Assembly: GCA_934572445.1 (NCBI GenBank)
Contig: CAKTLD010000057.1
Span: 1-11,712, forward strand
Direction: 5' to 3'
Length of the DNA stretch: 11,712 nucleotides
From: an uncultured Oscillospiraceae bacterium
GTDB lineage: Bacteria; Bacillota; Clostridia; Oscillospirales; Oscillospiraceae
Positions 1 to 7,117 of the stretch are shown piece after piece. Under the pieces are notes generated by a model, which worked only from the letters and a program-made list of their open reading frames with translations, had not been told where the DNA came from and did no database searches. The translations under genes were made by a program, and so were the position numbers. Each line of letters starts with the position of its first letter. Within the stretch, counting starts at the first letter, position 1.

Positions 1-537
1 GAGGTCTGCAAGGGCAAGCGCTACAACCGCGAAACGCTCGAGGTCCACTACAAGGGCAAGAGCATCGCGGACGTGCTCGAAATGACCGTGGAGGAAGCGC
101 TCGAATTTTTCCGCGACCTCCCCAAGCTCGAAGCCAAGCTCCGCACACTCAGCGAGGTCGGCCTCGGCTATATCCGCCTTGGCCAGTCCTCGACGACGCT
201 CTCTGGCGGCGAGGCGCAGCGCGTCAAGCTCGCAACCGAGCTCTCCAAGCGCTCGACGGGCCGCACGATTTATATTCTTGACGAACCGACGACGGGCCTG
301 CACTCCGACGACGTGAAAAAGCTGCTCGAGGTGCTGCAAAAGCTCGTCGATGCGGGCAACACCGTCCTCGTCATCGAGCACAACCTGGACGTCATCAAGT
401 GCGCGGATTACCTGCTCGACCTCGGCCCCGAGGGCGGCAGCGGCGGCGGAACGCTCGTCACCTGCGGCACGCCCGAGCAGGTCGCCGCGTGTGAAAAGTC
501 CTACACGGGCCAGTATCTCAGGAAAATGCTGCGTTAA
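1..537 (+). CDS. uvrA: UvrA, excinuclease ABC subunit A (3' end only)
   Basis: UvrA is the damage-recognition ATPase of nucleotide excision repair; it works as a dimer that loads UvrB at DNA lesions in the cytoplasm. The window opens inside the gene, in frame 1, and holds the last 178 residues. The first visible residues ([14 protein letters not shown]) are the end of the C-terminal zinc module, with Cys3 as its last cysteine. Next come the second ABC cassette's signature [12 protein letters not shown], the Walker [14 protein letters not shown], the switch histidine in [10 protein letters not shown] and the hallmark [12 protein letters not shown] near the end. The tail GQYLRKML before the TAA is typical, so the C-terminus is intact. 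The Walker A of this cassette and the whole first half lie upstream of the window. The next gene follows after 48 bases with no terminator, so read-through is likely. Identification is secure from these motifs. Confidence 0.98.
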   Translation, partial: EVCKGKRYNRETLEVHYKGKSIADVLEMTVEEALEFFRDLPKLEAKLRTLSEVGLGYIRLGQSSTTLSGGEAQRVKLATELSKRSTGRTIYILDEPTTGLHSDDVKKLLEVLQKLVDAGNTVLVIEHNLDVIKCADYLLDLGPEGGSGGGTLVTCGTPEQVAACEKSYTGQYLRKMLR

Positions 538-540
538 GAT

Positions 541-581
541 TCACCTGCCGCCCGTCCGCGCCGTAGAATGGCGCGAGGTGA
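541..581 (+). promoter_or_regulatory. Possible hairpin masking the ribosome site of the next gene
   Basis: TCACCT (541-546) is the exact complement of AGGTGA (576-581), which is the Shine-Dalgarno sequence of the gene starting at 586. Inside it, GCGCC (558-562) pairs with GGCGC (570-574). The result is a hairpin with an 11-base bulge on its 5' side and no U-tract, so it is not a terminator. A ribosome finishing uvrA at 535-537 would cover the 5' arm and could free the site, which would couple translation of the two genes. The pairing is seen in the sequence; the regulatory role is inferred. Confidence 0.35.
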
Positions 582-585
582 TGTT

Positions 586-918
586 ATGCGGCTCTTACAG
601 GACGGCGTTGTCGCGGCGCTTGCCGCCATCGGGTTGACGGCGGTGATCTTCCTTCTCATTTCGGCCGTTGTGCATCCGCGGCGGCGCGGAACGGTGAGCG
701 CTATCGCGCTCGTGCCGGTGTGTGGGGAGGAAAAGAGACTGGAATACACGGTGCGCGCGCTGGAGCGCTCGCGCTATGAGGAGGGCGGCTTTTCACGCAT
801 CGTGATCGTGGACTGCGGCCTTGCCGAAGAGTATCGCCGCGTGGCGGAGCTGCTGTGCCGCGACGATTACGATGTGGTGCTCTGCCGCCCGGGCGAGCTG
901 CCGGACATTCTGATTTAG
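586..918 (+). CDS. Small one-pass membrane protein with a glycosyltransferase-like half domain
   Basis: This 110-residue protein is not one I can name. ATG 586 is chosen because GAGGTGAT (575-582) sits just upstream; an in-frame ATG at 568 has no ribosome site. Residues 7-29 form one hydrophobic membrane segment followed by HPRRRG, so by the positive-inside rule the rest is cytoplasmic. Residues 37-100 read as a beta-alpha-beta-alpha-beta pattern: SAIALVPVCGEE, a helix to about 64, then RIVIVDCGLAEEYRRVAELL and YDVVLC. This resembles the first half of a GT2 (GT-A fold) glycosyltransferase, where a strand ends in an Asp that contacts the nucleotide. No DxD motif or acceptor half follows, so catalysis is doubtful. 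Its stop codon overlaps the ribosome site of recD2 (AGGAG, 917-921), so the two are probably translated together. It may be a structural or regulatory remnant. Confidence 0.8.
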   Translation: MRLLQDGVVAALAAIGLTAVIFLLISAVVHPRRRGTVSAIALVPVCGEEKRLEYTVRALERSRYEEGGFSRIVIVDCGLAEEYRRVAELLCRDDYDVVLCRPGELPDILI

Positions 919-928
919 GAGAAACACG

Positions 929-3145
929 ATGGGAGAACAGACGACGATCATGGGCACGGTGAGCTCCGTCGTTTTCCAGAATGAGGAAAACGGCTATGCC
1001 GTGTTGCGCCTTGTGACGGACGACGGCGAGCTTTTGACGCTCGTCGGCTGCGTCCCCTGCGCGGCGCCGGGCGAAAACCTGACGGCGACCGGCGCGTTTT
1101 CCTCCCATCCGCAGTACGGCGAGCAGTTTTCCGCGCTCGAGGTCGAGCGGTATCTTCCCTCGAACGAGACGGAAATCCTGAACTACCTCGCCTCCGGCGT
1201 CGTGCGCGGCGTCGGCCCCGCGACAGCGGAAAAGCTTGTCGCGCGCTTCGGCGAGCGGACGCTCGAGGTCATCGAGTCCGAACCGGAGCGGCTTACGGCC
1301 ATCAAGGGCATGACCGCAAAGCGCGCGCAGGAGATCTCCGCCGCGTTCAACGAGCAGATGGGCCTTCGCCGCGTGATGGAATTTCTGGCGCATTACGATC
1401 TGCCCGCCGCGCTCAGCGTGCCGCTCTACCGGCGCTTCGGCGCAAACGCGATGGCCGCGCTCGAGCGCAACCCCTATCTCCTCTCCGACAGCGCGTTCGG
1501 CGTGGACTTTTCCGTCTGCGACGAGATCGCGCTCTCGATGGGCTTTGGCGGCGACGCATCGCTCCGCACCGAGGCAGGGCTTATCTTCGAGCTTTCCCAC
1601 AACCGCGAGGCGGGCGGGCACGTTTTTCTCCCGCGCGAAAAGCTGCTCGCGGCGACCGTCCAGCTGCTGGACTGCGACATGGATGCCGCGGAAAAGAGCC
1701 TCGACGATCTCATCGCCATCCACCGCATCGTGCAGGAAGGCGTCGCGAACGTGACGGCCTGCTATTTGCGGCAGTCATGGGAGGATGAGACCTACGTTGT
1801 CACGCGCATCGAGGCGATGCTAGCGGACAAGCCCGACGCCCTGCGCGGCGTCGAGCGTGTCATCAAAGAAATCGAGCGCGAGCAGGGCGTGCAGTATGCG
1901 CCGCTTCAGCGTCAGGCCGTTGAGCTTGCGGCAAAGGAAGAATTGCTGCTGCTGACCGGTGGCCCCGGCACGGGCAAGACGACGAGCGTGCGCGCCATCG
2001 TCGCGCTCTTCGAGCGCATGGGATTGAACGTTCTGCTCGCCGCCCCCACGGGCCGCGCCGCCAAGCGCATGGGCGAGCTCTGTGACCGCGACGCGCAGAC
2101 CATTCACCGCATGCTCGGTATGACATGGAACGACCAGACCGGAGAGGTCACCTTCACCAAGGGGGAAAAGGAACCCCTCGAGGCGGACGCGCTCATCGTG
2201 GACGAGACGTCCATGGTCGACCTTGCCCTCATGCGCGCGCTGCTCGCGGCGCTGCGCCCGGGCTGCCGCCTCGTGCTCGTCGGCGACCCCGACCAGCTGC
2301 CGAGCGTCGGCGCGGGCAACGTATTTTCCGACCTCATCCGCAGCGGGCGCATCGCGACTGTCGCCCTGCGCGATATTTTCCGCCAGGCCGGGCAGTCGAT
2401 GATCGTGCGCAACGCGCACCTTGTCAACACCGGCATGCCGCCCAAGCTCAAAAACGCGGCGACGAACGACTTTTTCTTCCTTCCCCGCCGCGACAGCGTG
2501 CGGCTCGTCGAAACCGTGGTCGAGCTGTGCAAAACGAGGCTGCCCGACAAGATGGGCATCCCCGCCGACGAATTGCAGGTGCTCACCCCGACGCGCCGCG
2601 GGGACGCGGGGACACGGTCGCTGAATTTCGCTTTGCAGGCCGCGCTGAATCCACCAAAGTCCGGCAAACAGGAGCGCCGCTTCGGCGAGTTCATCTTCCG
2701 CGAGGGCGACCGCGTCATGCAGACGCGCAACGACTACGACGTCGTCTGGCAGAAGGAGGATGGCACCGCGGGCACGGGCATCTTCAACGGCGACGTTGGC
2801 AAGATTGCAAAGATCGACCCGAGCGGCGAACTTTTGGAGATCGTCTTCGACGACCGCACCGCGACCTATACCGCCGATATGCTCGCAGAGCTCGACATGG
2901 CCTACGCCATGACCGTACATAAGGCGCAGGGCAGCGAGTACCGCGGCGTCGTGTTCGTCGGCGCGAACTGTGCGCCGTCGCTGATGGTGCGAGGCGTGCT
3001 CTATACCGCCATCACCCGCGCGCGCGAGCTGCTCGTCATCGTCGGCGATGACAGCGCCGTCAACAAAATGGCGGAAAACGACCGCCGCAGCCGCCGCTAC
3101 AGCGGCCTCAAGTGGCGGCTCAGGAAGGGTGGGGAAGAAAAATGA
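929..3145 (+). CDS. recD2: RecD2 (RecD/TraA-type) superfamily 1B DNA helicase
   Basis: RecD2 is a 5'-3' SF1B DNA helicase of bacteria lacking RecBC partners; in Bacillus and Deinococcus it is linked to DNA damage tolerance and replication fork upkeep. The 738-residue length is normal. Residues 1-80 form the N-terminal OB-like domain, and about 84-140 the helix-hairpin-helix repeats (GVVRGVGPATAEKL, then AIKGMTAKRAQEI). The helicase core follows: motif I GGPGTGKT at 344-351, motif Ia APTGRAAKR, motif II with D425-E426 in LIVDETSMVD, motif III GDPDQLPSVG near 452-461, and DIFRQ. Near the C-terminus are AMTVHKAQGSEY (His664) and LYTAITRARELL, which supplies the arginine finger. The segment between about 560 and 650 probably holds the SH3-like insert. 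ATG 929 follows AGGAG at 917-921. The stop overlaps the start of comF as ATGA. All motifs are intact. Confidence 0.97.
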   Translation: MGEQTTIMGTVSSVVFQNEENGYAVLRLVTDDGELLTLVGCVPCAAPGENLTATGAFSSHPQYGEQFSALEVERYLPSNETEILNYLASGVVRGVGPATAEKLVARFGERTLEVIESEPERLTAIKGMTAKRAQEISAAFNEQMGLRRVMEFLAHYDLPAALSVPLYRRFGANAMAALERNPYLLSDSAFGVDFSVCDEIALSMGFGGDASLRTEAGLIFELSHNREAGGHVFLPREKLLAATVQLLDCDMDAAEKSLDDLIAIHRIVQEGVANVTACYLRQSWEDETYVVTRIEAMLADKPDALRGVERVIKEIEREQGVQYAPLQRQAVELAAKEELLLLTGGPGTGKTTSVRAIVALFERMGLNVLLAAPTGRAAKRMGELCDRDAQTIHRMLGMTWNDQTGEVTFTKGEKEPLEADALIVDETSMVDLALMRALLAALRPGCRLVLVGDPDQLPSVGAGNVFSDLIRSGRIATVALRDIFRQAGQSMIVRNAHLVNTGMPPKLKNAATNDFFFLPRRDSVRLVETVVELCKTRLPDKMGIPADELQVLTPTRRGDAGTRSLNFALQAALNPPKSGKQERRFGEFIFREGDRVMQTRNDYDVVWQKEDGTAGTGIFNGDVGKIAKIDPSGELLEIVFDDRTATYTADMLAELDMAYAMTVHKAQGSEYRGVVFVGANCAPSLMVRGVLYTAITRARELLVIVGDDSAVNKMAENDRRSRRYSGLKWRLRKGGEEK

Positions 3146-3786
3146 GCTTGCTGGAATCGCTCGCGTCCCTGCTTTTTCCACCGCGCTGCGCCTTCTGTGG
3201 AAAACCCGGCGTTCGCGGCGTGTGTCCCGACTGCGAAAAGGCCCTCCCCTACTGCAAAACGCCGCTCCATGAGAGAGCGGAGATCGGTGCGTGCCTTGCC
3301 CCGCTCAAATATGAGGGCACTGTGCGCGAGGCGCTGCTGAGCTACAAGTTCCACGCGGGCCAGAGCCGCTGCACGGGCTTTGGAGACATTCTGGCGCAGG
3401 CCGCCGCCGAGCATTTCGGCGGGGAGTTCGATTTAGTTACCTACGTCCCCGTGTCGAAAAAGCGCAAACAAGAGCGCGGCTACGACCAGTCATACCTGCT
3501 CGCGCGCGAGACCTGCCGCCACTGGAACACCGCACCCGAAACGCTTTTGCAGAAGGCGAAGGACAATCCCGCGCAGTCATCGCTTTTGTCCCGCGGGGAG
3601 CGGCAGAAAAACGTCGTCGGCGTTTATGCCGCTGTCAATGCGGACAGGATCAAGGGAAAACGCATCCTGCTCATCGACGATATCCTGACCACGGGAGCCA
3701 CGCTCCGCGAAGCCGCGGGAGTGCTGCGCGAGGCAGGGGCGAAAAGCGTGATCTGCGCCACGCTGGCGGCAGCGGACGAGGAGTGA
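3142..3786 (+). CDS. comF: ComF family protein (zinc ribbon plus phosphoribosyltransferase fold)
   Basis: ComF/ComFC proteins assist uptake of single-stranded DNA during natural transformation in Bacillus, Haemophilus and relatives, working with the ComFA helicase; they also occur in bacteria not known to be competent. The protein is 214 residues. An N-terminal zinc ribbon has Cys16, Cys19, Cys28 and Cys31 (CAFC and CPDC), with another cysteine at 38. The phosphoribosyltransferase domain follows, with YVPVSKKRKQERGYDQ at about 101-116 and the PRPP-loop motif ILLIDDILTTGAT at 175-187. The stretch NPAQSSLLSRGERQKNVVG is typical of the family. ATG 3142 overlaps the recD2 stop (ATGA), with a G-rich ribosome site GGGTGGGG just upstream; an in-frame ATG at 3112 lies inside recD2 and is less likely. 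A terminator follows ten bases after the stop, so this closes the operon. No comFA is visible in the window. Confidence 0.94.
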   Translation: MSLLESLASLLFPPRCAFCGKPGVRGVCPDCEKALPYCKTPLHERAEIGACLAPLKYEGTVREALLSYKFHAGQSRCTGFGDILAQAAAEHFGGEFDLVTYVPVSKKRKQERGYDQSYLLARETCRHWNTAPETLLQKAKDNPAQSSLLSRGERQKNVVGVYAAVNADRIKGKRILLIDDILTTGATLREAAGVLREAGAKSVICATLAAADEE

Positions 3787-3795
3787 TATGTCTTC

Positions 3796-3820
3796 AAAAA
3801 AGAGGCCGCGCCTCTTTTTT
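3796..3820. terminator. Intrinsic terminator after comF
   Basis: AAAAAAGAGGC (3796-3806) pairs perfectly with GCCTCTTTTTT (3810-3820) around a three-base loop. The A-run and T-run on either side make it able to act on both strands. It lies 9 bases after the comF stop and separates the repair block from the mreB promoter. Confidence 0.9.
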
Positions 3821-3883
3821 GGCTTTTGCGGATATTTCCAATCCTTCCTGCTGATACGGCGGCGAAAAACGCACACAATGGTA

Positions 3884-3912
3884 TTGCAAACTTGTTTTTC
3901 TGCCGTTATAAT
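3884..3912 (+). promoter_or_regulatory. Sigma-A promoter for mreB-pepD
   Basis: The -35 box TTGCAA (3884-3889) and a perfect -10 box TATAAT (3907-3912) are separated by the ideal 17 bases, in a relatively AT-rich gap. Transcription would start near 3919, giving a leader of about 60 bases before the mreB ATG. It should be a strong constitutive promoter. Confidence 0.88.
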
Positions 3913-3931
3913 GAAAGCACCATGGATCAGT

Positions 3932-3946
3932 ATGGGCTTTGCCCAT
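3932..3946 (+). promoter_or_regulatory. Short hairpin in the mreB leader
   Basis: ATGGGC (3932-3937) and GCCCAT (3941-3946) form a six-pair stem with a TTT loop, inside the predicted 5' leader of mreB and about 20 bases before its ribosome site. A weak T-rich stretch follows (GTTTTG) but no proper U-tract. It could stabilise the message or tune translation, or it could be chance. Confidence 0.3.
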
Positions 3947-3978
3947 TGGAGTTTTGTGAAAAATAAGGGGTAAACACT

Positions 3979-5007
3979 ATGTTTTCTTTTACCAAGGATA
4001 TCGGCATGGACCTCGGCACCGCGTCGGTGCTGATCTACATTAAGGATAAAGGCATCGTGCTCAACGAGCCCTCGGTCGTGGCGCTCGACAAGAACACCGG
4101 CAAGCTCCTGAAGGTCGGCGCGGACGCGCAGGCCATGCTCGGCCGCACGCCGGGCAACATCATCGCCATCCGCCCCCTGCGCGAGGGTGTCATCTCCGAC
4201 TACGAGGTCACCGAGCGCATGATCAAGGAATTTTTGCACAAGGTCATGGGCTTCCAGCTCTTCAAGCCGCGCATCATCATCTGCGTCCCCTCCGGCATTA
4301 CCGAGGTCGAGGAGCGCGCGGTCATCGACGCGGGCATCCAGGCCGGCGCGCGCCGCGTCTACCTCATTGAAGAGCCTGTCGCAGCCGCCATCGGCGCGGG
4401 CATCGACATCACCCAGCCCGAGGGCCACATGATCATCGACATCGGCGGCGGTACGTCCGATATCGCAGTCATCTCGCTTTCCGGTGTCGTTGAATCGTCC
4501 TCCATCAAGATCGCGGGCGATCAGTTCAACGAGGCTGTCGTCAAGTATATGCGCCGCAAGCACAACCTGCTTGTCGGCGAGCGCACGGCCGAGCAGATGA
4601 AAATGGAGATCGGCTGCGTCTTTCCGCCTGAGGAGGAGAGCACCATGGAGGTCAAGGGGCGCTGCCTGCTCACCGGCCTTCCCAAGCTTATCACCGTCAC
4701 CTCCACGGAGATGATGGACGCCTTTGAAGAACCTGTCGAGCGCATCATGGAAGAGGTCCACCTTGTGCTGGAAAAGACCCCGCCCGAGCTCGTGGCCGAT
4801 ATCTCGAATAGCGGCATCGTCATGACCGGCGGCGGCAGCCTCGTGCGCGGCTTTGACAAGCTCGTCACCGCGCGCACCGGCATCCACGCCATGGTGGCCG
4901 AGAACGCCATTCAGTGCGTGGCCGAGGGCACGGGCAAGAGCCTCGACAGCATTCAGGACATGCAGGACGGCACGATGAACCTGAGCCGCCGCAAGCAGAT
5001 CAACTAA
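3979..5007 (+). CDS. mreB: MreB/Mbl family rod-shape-determining actin homologue
   Basis: MreB-family proteins form membrane-associated actin-like filaments that guide the elongasome's peptidoglycan synthesis along the cell side wall. The 342-residue length is normal. The actin-fold nucleotide motifs are in place: phosphate-1 DIGMDLGTASVLIY at 7-20, GIVLNEPSVVAL nearby, phosphate-2 IDIGGGTSDIAVIS at about 153-166, and the adenosine motif MTGGGSLVRGF at 282-292. LIEEPVAAAIGAG and VGERTAEQMKMEIG are also family signatures. The gene stands alone, without mreC, mreD or minD nearby, which resembles Bacillus mbl or mreBH more than the mreBCD operon, so the symbol mbl is equally possible. The last 20 residues (after LDSIQDM) do not match what I recall of the family ends. 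ATG 3979 follows AAGGGG at about 3965-3970. It is the first gene after a strong promoter and is probably co-transcribed with pepD. Confidence 0.95.
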   Translation: MFSFTKDIGMDLGTASVLIYIKDKGIVLNEPSVVALDKNTGKLLKVGADAQAMLGRTPGNIIAIRPLREGVISDYEVTERMIKEFLHKVMGFQLFKPRIIICVPSGITEVEERAVIDAGIQAGARRVYLIEEPVAAAIGAGIDITQPEGHMIIDIGGGTSDIAVISLSGVVESSSIKIAGDQFNEAVVKYMRRKHNLLVGERTAEQMKMEIGCVFPPEEESTMEVKGRCLLTGLPKLITVTSTEMMDAFEEPVERIMEEVHLVLEKTPPELVADISNSGIVMTGGGSLVRGFDKLVTARTGIHAMVAENAIQCVAEGTGKSLDSIQDMQDGTMNLSRRKQIN

Positions 5008-5026
5008 GAGAATTCGGGAGGATATC

Positions 5027-6478
5027 ATGGCGGTCTTATCAAATCTCCAGCCGGAAAAGGTATTCTACTATTTTGAACAGCTCTGCTCCGTTCCCCACGG
5101 CAGCGGAAATACGAAGCAAATCAGCGACCTGTGCGTCGGCTTTGCCAAAGAACTCGGCCTCAAGTACCGTCAGGATGAGGTCAACAACCTCGTTATCTGG
5201 AAAGATGGCTCCAAGGGCTATGAAAATGCCGCGCCCATTATTCTGCAGGGCCATATCGACATGGTCTGCGCCAAGACCGAGGACTGCACCAAGGACATGA
5301 CGCGCGACGGGCTCGACGTCCGCACCGACGGCGAATGGGTCTGGGCGGACAAGACGTCGCTCGGCGGCGACAACGGCATCGCCGTTGCAATGATCCTCGC
5401 GATCCTCTCCGACGAGACGCTCCCCCATCCCCCCATCGAGGCGGTCTTCACCGTCGATGAGGAGGTCGGCATGGACGGCGCGTTCGCGCTGGACTGCTCG
5501 GACCTGAAGGGCAGAAAGCTCCTGAACCTCGACTCCGAGGAGGAGGGCGTGTTCACGGTGTCCTGCGCGGGCGGCGTGCGTCTGGATTGCGCGCTCGACA
5601 TGGCGCAGGAGCCGCTTCCCGCCGGCATGAGCGGCTATTGCGTGACGATCTCGGGTCTCAAGGGCGGCCACTCCGGCATGAACATCAACGATGGCCGCGG
5701 CAACGCCAACTGCCTGATGGCGCGCACGCTGTATTCCGCGATGGAGCGCTTCCCCTCTCTGCGCGTGCACGATCTGCGCGGCGGCCAGTTCGATAACGTT
5801 ATCTGCCTGCGCAGCGACGCGCTCGTCGCCGTTGACACCGCAGATGCCGCGGCGTTCGAGGCGTTTATCAGGGAGTTCGACGCGACGCTCAAAAACGAGT
5901 ACGCCGTCACCGACGGCGGTATTTCCCTCGTCTGCGAAAAGGCGGCCGCTGTCTCCGCCGTGTCCTGCGCGGAGACGAGCCGGCTGCTGCACACGCTCCT
6001 TGCGCTGCCGCAGGGCGTGCAGGCCATGAGCGCGGACTTCCCGGGCCTGGTGCAGACCTCGCTCAACCTCGGCGTGACTGGCATGGACGAAGCGGGCGCA
6101 AAGTTTACTTTTTCCGTGCGTTCGTGCATCGCTTCGCAGAAGGAGATGCTCGTCCAGCGCGTGAAGGCCATCGTCGGCTTTGCCGGCGGCACCGTCAGCG
6201 AGCGCAGCAGCTATCCCGGCTGGCAGTATGACCGTGATTCGGCCCTCCGCAAAGAGGTCGAGGAGGTCTACCGCAATCTGACCGGCCACGACGGCAGGAT
6301 CGAAGCCACCCACGGCGGATTGGAGTGCGGGCTCTTCATCGAGAAGATCCCCGGCCTCGACGCGCTCTCGATGGGCCCCGAGCTGCATGACGTACACTCT
6401 GTGAACGAGCGGCTGAATGTTGCCTCCACTGCGCGCGTCTATGCGCTGGTGTGCGAGCTGCTGAAGCGCAGCAGGTAA
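5027..6478 (+). CDS. pepD: Aminoacyl-histidine dipeptidase (M20C metallopeptidase)
   Basis: PepD (Xaa-His dipeptidase) is a cytoplasmic two-zinc enzyme that splits carnosine-like and other unblocked dipeptides, feeding peptide-derived amino acids into metabolism. At 483 residues it has the usual length. Likely metal and catalytic residues are visible in order: His76 and Asp78 in GHIDMVCAK, Asp115 in GGDNGIAVAM, the Glu145-Glu146 pair in TVDEEVGMDGA, the Asp in LLNLDSEEEG, and a C-terminal histidine (454 or 457) in GPELHDVHSVNE. The lid and dimer domain contains LKGGHSGMNINDGRGNANCL. No signal peptide is present. ATG 5027 follows GGGAGG at 5016-5021, 19 bases after the mreB stop, with no promoter or terminator between, so it is probably the second gene of that transcript. 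The pairing with mreB may simply be operon packing. All key residues appear intact. Confidence 0.96.
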   Translation: MAVLSNLQPEKVFYYFEQLCSVPHGSGNTKQISDLCVGFAKELGLKYRQDEVNNLVIWKDGSKGYENAAPIILQGHIDMVCAKTEDCTKDMTRDGLDVRTDGEWVWADKTSLGGDNGIAVAMILAILSDETLPHPPIEAVFTVDEEVGMDGAFALDCSDLKGRKLLNLDSEEEGVFTVSCAGGVRLDCALDMAQEPLPAGMSGYCVTISGLKGGHSGMNINDGRGNANCLMARTLYSAMERFPSLRVHDLRGGQFDNVICLRSDALVAVDTADAAAFEAFIREFDATLKNEYAVTDGGISLVCEKAAAVSAVSCAETSRLLHTLLALPQGVQAMSADFPGLVQTSLNLGVTGMDEAGAKFTFSVRSCIASQKEMLVQRVKAIVGFAGGTVSERSSYPGWQYDRDSALRKEVEEVYRNLTGHDGRIEATHGGLECGLFIEKIPGLDALSMGPELHDVHSVNERLNVASTARVYALVCELLKRSR

Positions 6479-6492
6479 AAAACGAAGAATGA

Positions 6493-6527
6493 GGGCGATG
6501 TTTTCCTGAGGAAAACATCGCCCTTTT
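6493..6527 (+). terminator. Intrinsic terminator after pepD (first hairpin)
   Basis: GGGCGATGTTTTCC (6493-6506) pairs perfectly with GGAAAACATCGCCC (6510-6523) around a TGA loop, a 14-pair stem, followed by TTTT (6524-6527). It starts 14 bases after the pepD stop. Confidence 0.93.
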
Positions 6528-6546
6528 CGCAAGCGAAAACTTTTTT
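6524..6546 (+). terminator. Second, abutting terminator hairpin
   Basis: TTTTCG (6524-6529) and CGAAAA (6534-6539) pair around a CAAG loop, and CTTTTTT (6540-6546) follows. Its 5' arm is the U-tract of the preceding terminator, so the two hairpins share bases and form a tandem stop just before the sigma-factor promoter. Confidence 0.6.
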
Positions 6547-6565
6547 CAAAAATTTCTGATTTTGC

Positions 6566-6593
6566 TGTAACCTTTTTTCCGTTCAAGCGTCTA
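6566..6593 (+). promoter_or_regulatory. ECF-type promoter before the sigma-factor operon
   Basis: TGTAAC (6566-6571) and CGTCTA (6588-6593) are 16 bases apart. This matches the AAC -35 / CGTC -10 pattern that ECF sigma factors recognise (established for SigX/SigW-type and other ECF groups), and the CTTTTTT run right after the -35 box is also seen in such promoters. No sigma-A boxes are evident. Its place immediately upstream of an ECF sigma gene suggests autoregulation. Confidence 0.72.
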
Positions 6594-6631
6594 TTACATG
6601 AAAGCCGACAGCAGGGAGGTGGGTCGGAGCG

Positions 6632-7117
6632 GTGAAGCAGGATATCATCGACAAGCTGTTCCGGAAATATTACAACGAAGCCCTGCTCTATGTGATGGCT
6701 TTGTGCCGGAACAAAACGGTCGCGGAGGATGTGGTCTCCGCCGCGTTTTTCCGGGCGCTCGAAAGTGCGGACGACAGCATCCGCGACTTTCGCCCGTGGC
6801 TGCTGGCCGTGTGCCGCAACGAGTATCTCTCGCAGCTGCGCAGAACGAACCGCGAAAGCGGTGAGCTGAGCGAGGAGGTCGCCGCCGAAAACGAGCAGAT
6901 GATCGACCGGATCATCCGCCAGGAGCAGTACCGTGCGCTCTACCGCGCGATCGACACGCTGGCCGAGGGCCAGAAGGAGGCCATCACGCTCTTCTACTTC
7001 TCCGGCCTTTCCGTGCGCGAGGTCGCGCAGGTCACGGGCAAGAGCGAGACGAATACCAAGGTCACCCTTTGCAGGGCGCGCGAGGCCCTGAAAAAAAGCA
7101 TGGAGGCAATGAGATGA
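6632..7117 (+). CDS. ECF-family RNA polymerase sigma factor
   Basis: A 161-residue extracytoplasmic-function (group 4) sigma-70 factor, which redirects RNA polymerase to a small regulon once released from an anti-sigma factor. Region 2 spans about residues 5-75: DKLFRKYYNEALLYVMALC, then the core-binding helix VAEDVVSAAFFRAL, and the -10-reading helix FRPWLLAVCRNEYLSQLRR. A variable linker of about 25 residues leads to region 4 at about 101-157, with helix-turn-helix GLSVREVAQVTGKSETNTK and VTLCRAREALKKS binding the -35 box. There is no region 1 or 3 and no C-terminal extension. The start is GTG 6632, with the ribosome site GGGAGGTG at 6614-6621; no in-frame ATG lies near it. It is preceded by its own ECF-like promoter and overlaps the next gene by ATGA, as sigma/anti-sigma pairs usually do. 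The exact ECF group was not determined. Confidence 0.94.
   Translation: MKQDIIDKLFRKYYNEALLYVMALCRNKTVAEDVVSAAFFRALESADDSIRDFRPWLLAVCRNEYLSQLRRTNRESGELSEEVAAENEQMIDRIIRQEQYRALYRAIDTLAEGQKEAITLFYFSGLSVREVAQVTGKSETNTKVTLCRAREALKKSMEAMR

Noticed and set aside
3788..3973. 61-residue open frame between comF and mreB
   Set aside because: It begins in the comF terminator, runs through the mreB promoter, lacks a ribosome site and resembles no protein.
701..6586. Very long open frames on the minus strand opposite recD2, comF/mreB and pepD (701-1723, 1820-3181, 3577-5028, 5039-6586)
   Set aside because: They mirror strong plus-strand genes in GC-rich DNA, have low-complexity Arg/Ala/Asp/His-rich translations with no recognisable motifs, and lack good ribosome sites.
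6598..6864. 88-residue open frame overlapping the start of the sigma-factor gene
   Set aside because: It is out of frame with the sigma factor, has no ribosome site before its ATG, and its translation is a GC-rich shadow.
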